Below, one piece after another: positions 37,933-46,363 of a stretch of 64,000 nucleotides of DNA. The notes beneath the pieces were generated by a model. It was not told where the DNA came from, made no database searches, and worked only from the letters and a program-made list of their open reading frames with translations. Made by a program: the position numbers and the translations under genes. Source of the DNA: Tengunoibacter tsumagoiensis (GTDB lineage Bacteria; Chloroflexota; Ktedonobacteria; Ktedonobacterales; Ktedonobacteraceae); NCBI RefSeq assembly GCF_003967535.1, contig NZ_BIFR01000001.1, positions 797,493 through 861,492 of the forward strand, written 5' to 3'. Position 1 is the first letter of the stretch. Every line of letters begins with the position of its first letter.

Positions 37933-39012
37933 TTAGCATCCTGCCGGGGGACTGGTATAGAGTGTCCCCAGGTAATCGTATTGCCCATTGTAGCCCTGCG
38001 AAGGGTTTTCATGAGCGAACCAGGAGAAGTAGACCTCATCCTGATAGTTGAGGCCATTGAGTACAAAGTCCTTGCCAACTGCTGGATCGCCGACTTCCAG
38101 ATAATTGGAACAGCCATAGTTCGTTGCATACCAGTTGGGAGTCTCATTATTGACATAGGGATCGTTTGCCCATTCGGCAATCTCATGGGTCAGCCCATTA
38201 ATATTCGTAAACACATCACCAGCTTGATCATAAGAAGCATACGCATAGGTGAAAAACTGGCCATTGCTCAGGACCGCATTGTGGAAGCCACCAATACAGC
38301 ATTGATTGGGATCTCCACTATACTGATAGATGTTCACCGCTGAGAAAATGACGAGATGATTGGGAGCATCATTTTTGACCACCAGGCTATCGGCCTGCGG
38401 ATTAAACCAGTTGACATCGACGTAGCCAACAGTATTGTTATTGGCATCTTTTTTGATATAGCCAGCATTCGCGGGCACAGTGAGCGTCTGTGTGGCTTTA
38501 ATCGTTGGCTTTCCCAGCAAAACATGGTAGTTCGGGCTTTTGGTCGAGACGCTACTCCAGAACTGCCCACGCTGTATTGCATCCATATACTGGGTATTTC
38601 CCGTTATAAACTGAGCGCGTCGAAACAGAGCTGAACCAGTAATCTGCTTCAGAACCGTATTCCCATCTAACTGAGTGCCATCCGAAAACGTGAAGATCAA
38701 CGGAATAATGTCGACCGCAACGATCGTTTTAGCAGACCCATTGGCTGGATTGGTACCAATCATAGTATATGAGTAGTTCAATCCCTGATAGCTAAATGAC
38801 GAAGACCACGTTGGCAGGCTGGCCGCCGTCGCCAGCGCTGCCAGTCTGGATGGCTGGGAGACCGCTTTATGTGGATGATAATTGATACTATGCCTTTTGC
38901 TGGTTTGAGCATGGGCCTGCGATAGCTGGCCCGACACAGGCATAAGTGAGAGAACACAGAGCAATAGAAGTGCCAGCACTGTCATATGCATTAGAATGTT
39001 TTTTTGTTTCAT
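37933..39012 (-). CDS. Secreted protein with HEIAEW motif, possible metallopeptidase
   Basis: About 359 residues after a signal peptide (LMHMTVLALLLLCVLSLMPV). NGLTHEIAEWANDP looks like an HExxH-type zinc site variant (HEIAE with a downstream Trp and Asp). It is shared by secreted proteins of actinobacteria and Ktedonobacteria, but the third ligand is not certain. CCIGGFHN and YGCSNYLE supply Cys for possible disulfides. ATG 39010-39012 is chosen because GAGGGG lies just before; ATG 39030 extends it by six codons. It has no operon partners. A peptidase function is plausible but unproven. Confidence 0.6.
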   Translation of the reverse strand: MKQKNILMHMTVLALLLLCVLSLMPVSGQLSQAHAQTSKRHSINYHPHKAVSQPSRLAALATAASLPTWSSSFSYQGLNYSYTMIGTNPANGSAKTIVAVDIIPLIFTFSDGTQLDGNTVLKQITGSALFRRAQFITGNTQYMDAIQRGQFWSSVSTKSPNYHVLLGKPTIKATQTLTVPANAGYIKKDANNNTVGYVDVNWFNPQADSLVVKNDAPNHLVIFSAVNIYQYSGDPNQCCIGGFHNAVLSNGQFFTYAYASYDQAGDVFTNINGLTHEIAEWANDPYVNNETPNWYATNYGCSNYLEVGDPAVGKDFVLNGLNYQDEVYFSWFAHENPSQGYNGQYDYLGTLYTSPPAGC

Positions 39013-39455
39013 ACTTCCCCTCTTCAACATCCACTAACCAATCAGACATATACAATATGTTATATGTCTATGTCCTGTATCTAATAAAACATCTCAAAAC
39101 CGGTTTATTTCGTACAATACCATTTTAGCATAGACATACTTTATTCGACTTCAATAAAGTTAACTAAATAAAGCAAAAATGGCGAATAATTGTATAGAGA
39201 GATCCCAAAAAATCGTTAGAAAGCACGAAAAATTACTAGAAATTACTAGAAATTACTAGAAATTACTAGAAATTACGAAAAATCTATTTTCATTGAAACT
39301 AAATTACACTGATTTTTAACTATGTAATCCAGCAAGGTTCCCCACAAAGAGGACCAGAATAATTATTCAAAGAGCATGATCATCGTACTGTATCCTGTCG
39401 GGGAGGATCCCTGTCCTGGCTGATTTCTCCTGACAGGAACCCGATCAGACAGCTC
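39013..39455. other. AT-rich intergenic region with 10-bp tandem repeat
   Basis: Before the SDR gene's 3' end. It contains AAACCGGTTT at about 39097-39106 (palindrome, near the leader of the secreted gene) and four copies of AATTACTAGA. No gene was seen. Confidence 0.6.
39231..39276. repeat. 10-bp tandem repeat AATTACTAGA
   Basis: Four full copies at 39231-39270 plus AATTAC. The period is close to one DNA turn. Confidence 0.9.
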
Positions 39456-40214
39456 TTATTGAATGATGAGGCCGCCATCGATGACGATATCTTGACCGAC
39501 GACAAACGAAGCTTCGGGAGAACTGAGCCAGAGGACCGCAGTCGCAACTTCTTCGGGCGTGCCAACACGACCAATGGGCATAAGAGAGCCACGCATGCGT
39601 TGCTGGTTTTCCAACGACCCAAACAGACGCTCCGCCATTGGAGTCCCAACCGATCCCGGACTCACTGCATTGATACGAACCCCTGATCTGATCGTTTCGA
39701 GCGCAGCAACGCGGGTTAAGGCCAGGATACCTGCTTTGGCAGCACTGTAAGCTCCCATCTGAGGCAGACCGATGTAGGCAAGATTGGCTGCCATATTGAC
39801 AATGACGCCGCTTCCCTGCACGAGCATCTGCTGGATTTCGTATTTCATGCTCAACCAGGTGCCTTTGAGATTCGCGTTGATAGTGGCATCCCAATCTGTC
39901 TCGTGCAGTTCGTGTACCGGGCTTCGTGTCCCCTCGTAACCAGCGTTGTTGAAAGCAATATCGAGACGGCCATAGCGAGCCATGATCTGCTCAAATAATC
40001 GTCTCACCTCGGCTTCAACGGTGACATCAGTCTGGAAAAAACTGGCCTTCGCTCCTTGAGCCTGGAGCAAAGCGATGATCTTCTCCCCTTCGTCGGCTCG
40101 ACGACTTGCAATGACAGGGGTAGCTCCTTCACGAGCAAAGGCCAGGGCAGTTGCCAGTCCAATACCAGTACTTCCCCCGGTGATCAGCACAATCTTGTCA
40201 GAAAATCTGTTCAT
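39456..40214 (-). CDS. Short-chain dehydrogenase/reductase (SDR)
   Basis: 252 residues. Cofactor motif TGGSTGIG (12-19), NNAG in FNNAGYEG, catalytic YSAAK, and the usual PG following VSPGSVGTP. This is the classical SDR (FabG-like) family; the substrate is unknown. The open frame extends to 40322, but MNRFSDKIVLITGG is where relatives start, and AGAGAAG lies just before ATG 40214. It is divergent from the ArsR gene and shares its operator region, so it is probably the regulated target. Confidence 0.92.
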   Translation of the reverse strand: MNRFSDKIVLITGGSTGIGLATALAFAREGATPVIASRRADEGEKIIALLQAQGAKASFFQTDVTVEAEVRRLFEQIMARYGRLDIAFNNAGYEGTRSPVHELHETDWDATINANLKGTWLSMKYEIQQMLVQGSGVIVNMAANLAYIGLPQMGAYSAAKAGILALTRVAALETIRSGVRINAVSPGSVGTPMAERLFGSLENQQRMRGSLMPIGRVGTPEEVATAVLWLSSPEASFVVGQDIVIDGGLIIQ

Positions 40215-40319
40215 CATTCTTCTCTTTCTTTTTGTCTGATACGTTTCACAGGTATCCTCAAATACTCTCGCGTCGTTTGAGAACTGCAAGAGAAGCAATC
40301 CTGCGTTTCTCTCAAGAGA

Positions 40320-40372
40320 CATTCCAATTTACATTGGAATGTTCGGATGATACTCCAACTTATGTTGGAATG
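40320..40372. promoter_or_regulatory. Paired palindromic operators between the SDR and ArsR genes
   Basis: CATTCCAA-n6-TTGGAATG (40320-40341) is perfect. TACTCCAA-n6-TTGGAATG (40351-40372) is a near copy. The centres are 31 bp apart, three helical turns. This is the pattern expected for an ArsR-type dimer acting on both divergent genes. Confidence 0.75.
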
Positions 40373-40394
40373 TCAAGCGAACATGTGCTATACT
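40365..40394 (+). promoter_or_regulatory. Promoter of the ArsR gene overlapping an operator
   Basis: TTGGAA (40365-40370), 18 nt, TATACT (40389-40394). The transcript would start at about 40401, so the ATG at 40402 is at or next to the 5' end (leaderless). Confidence 0.6.
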
Positions 40395-40401
40395 GAAAGG
40401 T

Positions 40402-40749
40402 ATGGAAGAGGAAAAGAGAGCAATGCTGGCAAAAATCGCGCGGGCGCTGAGCGATCCGATACGGTTACAGATTCTGGATATTCTGGCGAAAGGGCGTGAC
40501 GCTTCGTGTGTCTCGTCCCCTCACCCTCAGCTTCCTCATGCGGTCTGCCCCTATCTGGATGTGCAGCCAAAGCTCGAAAACATCTCCACCTCGAAGTTGT
40601 CGTACCATCTCAAGGAGCTGCGTGAGGCAGGATTGGTGGAGGAATGTCGTCTGGGGAAACAGGTATTTTATCTCGTCAATCACAAGACGCTGGAACAGTT
40701 GCTTGAAACAGTCAAAGAGCGTTACCTTCCCTCATCATTTCCGTCATGA
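40402..40749 (+). CDS. ArsR-family transcriptional regulator
   Basis: 115 residues of winged helix-turn-helix: ALSDPIRLQILDIL and STSKLSYHLKELREAGLVE (recognition helix). A Cys-containing insert (SCVSSPHPQLPHAVC) lies between them; Cys pairs often sense metal or oxidation in this family, but the ligand is not known. It sits divergently from an SDR with two operators between them, so it likely represses both. No Shine-Dalgarno fits the promoter distance, consistent with leaderless translation. Confidence 0.88.
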   Translation: MEEEKRAMLAKIARALSDPIRLQILDILAKGRDASCVSSPHPQLPHAVCPYLDVQPKLENISTSKLSYHLKELREAGLVEECRLGKQVFYLVNHKTLEQLLETVKERYLPSSFPS

Positions 40750-41300
40750 GCAATCAGAGAAAGAACTATTCTGATGATATCCTGTCCTCTTGCCAAAGCC
40801 TCCGCATAGCCAGCGTTCAGTCAGAGATCTGGTTTATGGTTTTCGGATAAGCTCTAAGCGAAAGGCCATAGAGTCAGAAGGGAGGCTACGCATTAAGTGA
40901 GGGGTGATAGAGTCAGAAGAGTGGAGAAAATAAGAGATGCTTTGAGGTATCCTGCCTGTAGTATTAAAAATAGATCCTGAGACCAAAATTGCTTATCTGG
41001 ACACGTTTATACACCGTAATGCGTTATTACTAGTGGAGGGGAGGAGAGCACCATCAAATAGAGAGCAGACTACATTGTAAAATTCAGACTAAAATTCAGA
41101 CTAAAATTCAGACGATATCCCAAAGAGCGCAACAAAATGGTGAATCTGAACGATTATAATATAGAGATCTAATGATAAATCCTGCTAGATTTTCAAAAAA
41201 CATGAAAAATTGCTGATTAAAAATTGTTATATGCCGATGTCTCATCGTAATGTATAGGTATTCTCAAGTATTCGCATATCTTGCCAAGGATGAAAAAGAA
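40750..41300. other. Intergenic region before the L,D-transpeptidase gene
   Basis: About 550 bp. It contains three copies of TAAAATTCAGAC (41078-41113). No gene or clear promoter was seen. AAGGA before ATG 41301 serves the next gene. Confidence 0.5.
41078..41113. repeat. 12-bp tandem repeat TAAAATTCAGAC, three copies
   Basis: Three exact 12-bp units at 41078-41089, 41090-41101 and 41102-41113, in AT-rich DNA. The position before a cell-wall gene may be chance. Confidence 0.9.
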
Positions 41301-42431
41301 ATGAAAACACATTGGATGATGCCGAAGAAACGAATCTCCCAGCATTTGCTGACATTGATAGTCTCGATGACGCTGGTCAGTCTGGTCATGGCAGCCTGTT
41401 CGATACCTGGTGGTGGAATCGCTTCAGGTGGTCAGTCCGTTCCCACCCCCACTCCTACTCCCACGCCCCTACCAACCCCGGATGCCAATCTTCAACAACA
41501 AGGAACAACCCAATTGCAAGCGTTTCAGCAATTGATTACGCAGATGCAGCAATCTGATGGCGATGTTACGACCTATCAGCAGCAATATACCTCCGACCAG
41601 CAGGCCTTACAGGCAGCAAAGACGGTCGCTACCTACAATACGGCTCTGACCACTCTCAACGGCCACATCGATGGAATTAAACTTCCCGAGAAAAAGGCTG
41701 AAGCATTGAGCTTGCAGAAAAAGCTAAAAGATGAGGTCTCTACCTGGGGCCAGCAACATACGCATCATAATGACTACGACAATAAAGATTATCCACTGGG
41801 TTTTGAATATGGAGATCTGGGGAGTGGAGGATTGGCCGATGATCGGATCAAGAATGCTCAGAAGTTAGAGGATTATCAGCAAGCTGTCGATGATCTGAAT
41901 ATGTACCTGACCAACTTTCAGGCGATGACGACCAATTTCAACGACAAGACCCCCTATAATCAGCCTCATGCCACTGACGCCCAGTTGATGCAGTCTTGTG
42001 GTCGAACCTCTGGCAAGGTTATTGTCGTTTCCCTCTCTGAGCAAGTGATGCGCGTCTATAACGATGGTCAGCTCGTCAATTCATTTTATGTGACAACTGG
42101 CCGCCCCGATCGTCCCAGTCTGGCCGGTTGCTGGTGGTCGGAGGTAAAACGAGCTCCAGACACCTTTAAATCTGGTGTGAAGCCGGGTCAGGACGGCTAC
42201 TACCCTGATACCCATATCAACTATGACATCATGTATCATAGTGGCGAATACTACATTCACGATAGCTGGTGGCGCGCTGATTACGGTCCCGGCATGAATT
42301 ATCCGCATATTGACTCAGGCGGTGACTCATTTGCCAATTTTGGATCACACGGTTGCGTCAATATGCCTACAGCAAGCATGCAGTGGGTCTATAACTACAT
42401 GGATCTTAATCAGGGGATTATCATCTACTAA
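41301..42431 (+). CDS. Lipoprotein L,D-transpeptidase (YkuD domain)
   Basis: 376 residues. Lipobox LVMAAC near residue 33, a Pro/Thr linker, then a helical region (about 60-220) and the C-terminal YkuD catalytic domain. The active-site signature GSHGCVNMP (Cys near residue 352) with His in YYIHDSWW is complete. These enzymes make 3-3 cross-links or anchor proteins to peptidoglycan, which fits a monoderm-like wall. ATG 41301 with AAGGA upstream is preferred over ATG 41250. A hairpin follows the stop and serves the convergent gene too. Confidence 0.92.
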   Translation: MKTHWMMPKKRISQHLLTLIVSMTLVSLVMAACSIPGGGIASGGQSVPTPTPTPTPLPTPDANLQQQGTTQLQAFQQLITQMQQSDGDVTTYQQQYTSDQQALQAAKTVATYNTALTTLNGHIDGIKLPEKKAEALSLQKKLKDEVSTWGQQHTHHNDYDNKDYPLGFEYGDLGSGGLADDRIKNAQKLEDYQQAVDDLNMYLTNFQAMTTNFNDKTPYNQPHATDAQLMQSCGRTSGKVIVVSLSEQVMRVYNDGQLVNSFYVTTGRPDRPSLAGCWWSEVKRAPDTFKSGVKPGQDGYYPDTHINYDIMYHSGEYYIHDSWWRADYGPGMNYPHIDSGGDSFANFGSHGCVNMPTASMQWVYNYMDLNQGIIIY

Positions 42432-42457
42432 GTTCCTTGCTCGTATGAGCAGTTGGG

Positions 42458-42495
42458 TACAGGGCAGAGATTGGCAAGTCAATCTCTGCCCTGTA
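42458..42495. terminator. Bidirectional terminator, 16-bp perfect stem
   Basis: TACAGGGCAGAGATTG (42458-42473) pairs with its complement at 42480-42495 over a 6-nt loop, followed by TTTCT. It lies between the convergent transpeptidase and epimerase genes. Confidence 0.8.
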
Positions 42496-42498
42496 TTT

Positions 42499-43518
42499 CT
42501 ATGCTAACCCTTCTAATTCCTGAATCATCTGTGTGCTAAGGCGCTGCCAGGCAGAAATAACCTGATCATCAAAGGGATCATTATCGCTATTCTCAATCCG
42601 GTTATGCTCATCCAGCCATGCGACCGTACGGCGAACCCCATCGAGCCAGGGAACCGTATAGCGAAAATCAAGTTCGTTGCGGGCAGCCGTATTGTCAAAG
42701 ATATTGCTAAACTGGAAATTGAAGAGCGTCGTATCCAGACGTTTGGGGGCGATACGCGCCAGGAGCTCAGTGGGAATATGGACCAGTTGTGGATCAGGAG
42801 CGCCAAGAGCCTCCGCAACCTGCTGATGGTAGCGATTCCAGGAGCGCCAATCTTCGCCCGTGAGATGATATGAGCGGCCAATCGTCTGTTGCTTTCCTGC
42901 TGCGACCACAAAGGCGCGAGCGACATCATCGACATGACAGGAGACCCAGAGTGAATTTCCATCGCCGTGAACCACAATGGGTTTTCCCTTGCGAATACGA
43001 TCCAGATACGTTGTGCTCCAGCCCAATGTGTGGATGATGGAGCCGCCCTCGCCGTAGGTATGAGCAGGCCGCAGAATAGTTACGGGGAACTTTCCCTGTC
43101 GATGGGCCTGAAGAAAAATATCTTCACAGTGGGCTTTATTCTTCCCATATTCGCTGCGAGGATTGCGAGGACTATTCTCATAATAGGGATAGCCATCGGC
43201 TGGCCGTGTATACACATCGACGGTGCTACAAAAGATATATTGACCTGTGCGACCACTAAAGGCCCTGACGGCGCTATTGGCTTCTTCGGGTGTATAACAG
43301 ACCATATCAATAATACAATCGAAGCGTTCGGCATCGCTCATTTGTTTTTCAAAGGCAGCAAAGTCTCGTCGATCGCCCTGGATATGTTGAACCTTGTCCT
43401 CAATTCTCAGCGGGCTTTTGCCACGATTATAAAGCGTAACATTCTCTCCACACTGCACAAGCTGACGGGTAATTGCTGTGCTAATAAGCCCTGAACCACC
43501 GATAATAAGTATACGCAT
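42499..43518 (-). CDS. NAD-dependent epimerase/dehydratase
   Basis: 339 residues. The extended-SDR start ILIIGGSGLIS is a variant of GGxGxxG, and SEYGKNKAHCE gives the catalytic YxxxK. IQGDRRD, STVDVYTRP and RPAHTYGEGG are typical of UDP-sugar epimerase relatives. It is in the right place for cell-wall sugar work, with GalU nearby on the same strand, but the substrate is not readable. The stop codon lies 4 bp from the shared terminator. Confidence 0.88.
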   Translation of the reverse strand: MRILIIGGSGLISTAITRQLVQCGENVTLYNRGKSPLRIEDKVQHIQGDRRDFAAFEKQMSDAERFDCIIDMVCYTPEEANSAVRAFSGRTGQYIFCSTVDVYTRPADGYPYYENSPRNPRSEYGKNKAHCEDIFLQAHRQGKFPVTILRPAHTYGEGGSIIHTLGWSTTYLDRIRKGKPIVVHGDGNSLWVSCHVDDVARAFVVAAGKQQTIGRSYHLTGEDWRSWNRYHQQVAEALGAPDPQLVHIPTELLARIAPKRLDTTLFNFQFSNIFDNTAARNELDFRYTVPWLDGVRRTVAWLDEHNRIENSDNDPFDDQVISAWQRLSTQMIQELEGLA

Positions 43519-43712
43519 AGATGTTTAATCTCTCCTTACTACTCTGTGAGGCTGCATTTTAAGTATTTATCATAAACGTGTATTTTCTAGTATACTCGAC
43601 AATAATTATACCACTCCAGGCTTCAAGCCTTGCCTTCACATGTTGGGAACTTTTCATTCTTAAATACGTCTATAATGGTGATGTAGTTTGATTACCTGGA
43701 AGGATCTTTGTT

Positions 43713-44237
43713 ATGAACATGCAGTTACGCTCTTATATATCTCATCTCCTGTTTGCCTGTATCTGTCTTGTGATAGCTCTGAGTATGGTGGCCTGCGGTG
43801 CTCAGGGAGAGGGATCTGCATCACCCACGCCCACGCCTACTGCAACTACAGCCGTCCCCATTACCACCACAGCCGGGATCACGATTGTTGGACAGAACTG
43901 TGGCAAGGTATCGGTTCGGCCCAATGGTTCGCTTGACGCTCAGCAAGCACCTGGCGATGTGAGTAACTGTTTCTGGAAAGCCTTTCAAAGTTGTCAGAGT
44001 GCGACCATGATGTTTGTTGTCGGTGGCATTGATACCCTGACTACTCGTGCTTTTACAGTGCAGAAGCAGGCAGGCACTTGTAAAGTAAGCGAAGCCGTCC
44101 AGCATAGTATTGCGCCACGTCCTGCAAACTCTACGACGATCAATTCCTGTGCCGACATAATCAAGAGTGCTGATAAGCTGACCTTCCATTCATGCGGGGA
44201 GGATGGCACCGTCGAGGTTCCACTTAAAAACGCATAA
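43713..44237 (+). CDS. Small secreted lipoprotein, function unknown
   Basis: 174 residues. Signal with lipobox LSMVAC, then a PTPTPTATT linker and a Cys-rich globular part (QNCGKV, VSNCFWKAFQSCQS, GTCKV, INSCADII, FHSCGED). AAGGATC precedes ATG 43713. No known domain was recognised; several disulfides are likely. A perfect 26-bp hairpin follows the stop. Confidence 0.75.
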   Translation: MNMQLRSYISHLLFACICLVIALSMVACGAQGEGSASPTPTPTATTAVPITTTAGITIVGQNCGKVSVRPNGSLDAQQAPGDVSNCFWKAFQSCQSATMMFVVGGIDTLTTRAFTVQKQAGTCKVSEAVQHSIAPRPANSTTINSCADIIKSADKLTFHSCGEDGTVEVPLKNA

Positions 44238-44254
44238 GCCGTTGTACCACAGCA

Positions 44255-44321
44255 GTCATAAACGCGGGCCCTTCATCATCTGGCAATGTATTGTGGATGA
44301 TGAAGGGCCCGCGTTTATGAC
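44255..44321. terminator. Bidirectional 26-bp perfect hairpin
   Basis: The arms 44255-44280 and 44296-44321 are perfectly complementary over 26 bp around a 15-nt loop (start of stem GTCATAAACGCGGG). It lies between the convergent lipoprotein and galU genes. Confidence 0.8.
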
Positions 44322-44340
44322 TTGCCGCGCTGAAAAGAGG

Positions 44341-45210
44341 TTAATCTTCCTTCAACACCTGGCGCATATAATCGCGTAGGGCAGGTGCCAGTTCAGGTCG
44401 GCGCAGTCCCCAGGCGATAGAGGTTGTGAGAAGGCCTAAAGGATTGCCCATATCGTATCGTTGCCCTTTAAAGTGGATGCCGTAGCAATTGCCAGCCTGA
44501 GCCTGCACCTGGAGGGCATCGGTCAACTGAATCTCTCCACCACGACCGGGCTCCAGTTTCTCAATAATCGCAAAGATATCGGGAGTCAAAATATAGCGAC
44601 CAGCAACAGCCAGATCAGAGGGCGCTTCCTCAATAGGTGGCTTCTCAACCAATCCCTGCACCTGTAAAATGCCAGCGCCTTTATCCTCGACAGAGGCAAT
44701 ACCGTAGGAAGGGATCTGCTCGCGCGGAACGCTAAAGAGAGAGAGAACCGTCTTCTGTTGCTCCTCAAAGACCTCTAACATACGAGCCAGAGGTGGCGTC
44801 TCAGGTGCAAAGATCTCATCGCCCAGCATCACCACAAACGGCTCATTCCCCACTAACTCTTTCGCGCAGAGAACTGCATGCCCCAATCCTAAAGGCTCTA
44901 CCTGGCGGACAGAGATATATTTAGCGGCCTGTTGGAGCTGCTGTAGGGCCTCAAGCTCCTTCTTTTTGCCTTTGTGTTCTAATGCCTGTTCCAACTCGGG
45001 GAAGGCATCAAAATGATCTTCAATCGCACGTTTGCTGCGGCTGGTAACAAAAATAATCTCTTCAATCCCGGCAGTAACTGCTTCCTCAACAATGTATTGG
45101 AGCGTGGGCTTATCGACGATGGGGAGTAGCTCTTTGGGCACCACCTTTGTGGCGGGAAGTACACGTGTCCCCAACCCGGCCACAGGCATGACGGCTTTAC
45201 GAATATGCAT
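44341..45210 (-). CDS. galU: UTP-glucose-1-phosphate uridylyltransferase
   Basis: 289 residues with the nucleotidyltransferase signature GLGTRVLPATKVVPKELLPI and VDKPTLQYIVEEA. GalU makes UDP-glucose for envelope polysaccharides and galactose use. The normal length is about 290. GAGGAGGACA lies before the ATG, giving a clear ribosome site, and a promoter is present 65-95 bp upstream. Confidence 0.96.
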   Translation of the reverse strand: MHIRKAVMPVAGLGTRVLPATKVVPKELLPIVDKPTLQYIVEEAVTAGIEEIIFVTSRSKRAIEDHFDAFPELEQALEHKGKKKELEALQQLQQAAKYISVRQVEPLGLGHAVLCAKELVGNEPFVVMLGDEIFAPETPPLARMLEVFEEQQKTVLSLFSVPREQIPSYGIASVEDKGAGILQVQGLVEKPPIEEAPSDLAVAGRYILTPDIFAIIEKLEPGRGGEIQLTDALQVQAQAGNCYGIHFKGQRYDMGNPLGLLTTSIAWGLRRPELAPALRDYMRQVLKED

Positions 45211-45274
45211 TTGTCCTCCTCATATATACAACAGGCATAGTGCCTGTTTATCGCCATGTATAATCATACTACAT

Positions 45275-45303
45275 ATTGTAGTTGATTACACCCTTGAGGT
45301 CAA
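45275..45303 (-). promoter_or_regulatory. Promoter of galU
   Basis: On the minus strand, TTGACC (45298-45303), 17 nt, TACAAT (45275-45280). The leader is about 58 nt. ACTACATATTGTAGT overlaps the -10 region as a palindrome and may be a regulator site. Confidence 0.65.
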
Positions 45304-45366
45304 TCTGAGCGAGAACAGAAGCCCTATGCTCTTCTTTATGATTGTTATGTTTCTTGATAACTCTTC

Positions 45367-45474
45367 TTAACGTCTTTTGAGTACCATAATCAGAACAATA
45401 ATGACCACAAGGGCGATAAGATAAGGAAATTGGATACTCAGATAGACAGTATTATTAGCGACACTTAGCTCCAT
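45367..45474 (-). CDS. Small single-pass membrane peptide (35 residues)
   Basis: A minus-strand frame starting at ATG 45472-45474 and ending at TAA 45367-45369. It begins MELSVANNTVYLSIQFPYL, continues IALVVIIVLIMVL and ends KRR, so it has one membrane helix with a positive-inside tail. AAGGA lies 11 nt before the ATG. It is upstream of galU on the same strand. No family is recognised, but small membrane peptides like this are often real and overlooked. Confidence 0.55.
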   Translation of the reverse strand: MELSVANNTVYLSIQFPYLIALVVIIVLIMVLKRR

Positions 45475-45697
45475 ACTGTGATATATCCTTTTCTTTCTAT
45501 TTATCGTTATCATTGATTGGAAGCAGAAGATTTTATATTTTAAAACTACTTCCCTTGTTTATAGTACGCATGAGAAAGACAAAGAGTTTTATCGAACCTC
45601 GCTTGCTTACACAAAGGTCCGGATTGCCTATGATTAATGTATTGAGAGACCATTGCAGATAGGATTGTCAGGCGCAAGAAGAGCCTGCCCTGTAGTA

Positions 45698-46192
45698 TTA
45701 TATGTACAGTTCAAGCTGATCCGCAACTATTCCGGTCGTTGCCCCCCAGATCAGATGGGCAATAATCATGAGGAGATTGCGCCTGGCAGACTCTTTGGGC
45801 GCAGCGGCAGAGAAGCGACCCAATGGGAGCCAGCCTAGATAGCTTAGCATCCAGATGCCCAGTCCAAAGAGTGAGCCTTTTAAGATAGGAGGCCATTTGA
45901 GCTTTTGCATCAGAATGCTATACAGTGAGCCCATACCAGAGCCATAGCTAAAGTGAGCAGCCAGGCTGATTCCCAGGATTTGAGGCTTCCCTACTGACCC
46001 GCGTACTTCAGCTCGTTCGATTATTTCTTCTACAATCTCTTCTGGTGGAAGCTCATATTGCTGCGAGCCGGGTAGTAGCTGGTGCATTATCAACATAAAT
46101 GCAGTCATAGGAACCGTGGCTACAAAGCCAGCTACGGTGCCAGCCTGGAGAGGAACCACCATAGGGGCTAGCGAATCGTCCAGTCTATCCAT
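45698..46192 (-). CDS. DUF1440-like (YagU family) inner membrane protein
   Basis: 164 residues with about four membrane helices. The start GTVAGFVATVPMTAFMLIMHQLLP and the C-terminal AHLIWGATTGIVADQL match the general pattern of DUF1440/YagU-like proteins, whose function is unknown. It follows the VIT/CCC1-like gene on the minus strand, with about 170 bp between them. The Glu-rich loop (PPEEIVEEIIERAEV) lies between the first and second helices. Confidence 0.65.
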   Translation of the reverse strand: MDRLDDSLAPMVVPLQAGTVAGFVATVPMTAFMLIMHQLLPGSQQYELPPEEIVEEIIERAEVRGSVGKPQILGISLAAHFSYGSGMGSLYSILMQKLKWPPILKGSLFGLGIWMLSYLGWLPLGRFSAAAPKESARRNLLMIIAHLIWGATTGIVADQLELYI

Positions 46193-46273
46193 CTCTTATC
46201 CTCGCTATCGGCGCTGAGAAAACAATGTGCCAGAATGATCAACCTCATATCATAATGTACACGGGTGGGACAG

Positions 46274-46358
46274 GCAAATAGTTTTCGGAGCCGGACAATG
46301 TCTAAGCATGCCACGGATGGTCCGAGCAAATAGTTTTCAGAGCCGGGCAATGTCTAAG
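46274..46358. repeat. Direct repeat between the iron-cluster genes
   Basis: GCAAATAGTTTTC(G/A)GAGCCG at 46274 and 46326, 52 bp apart, each followed by GGACAATGTCTAAG-like sequence. TGTCTAAG recurs again at about 46351. No known element was recognised. Confidence 0.7.
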
Positions 46359-46363
46359 AATGT

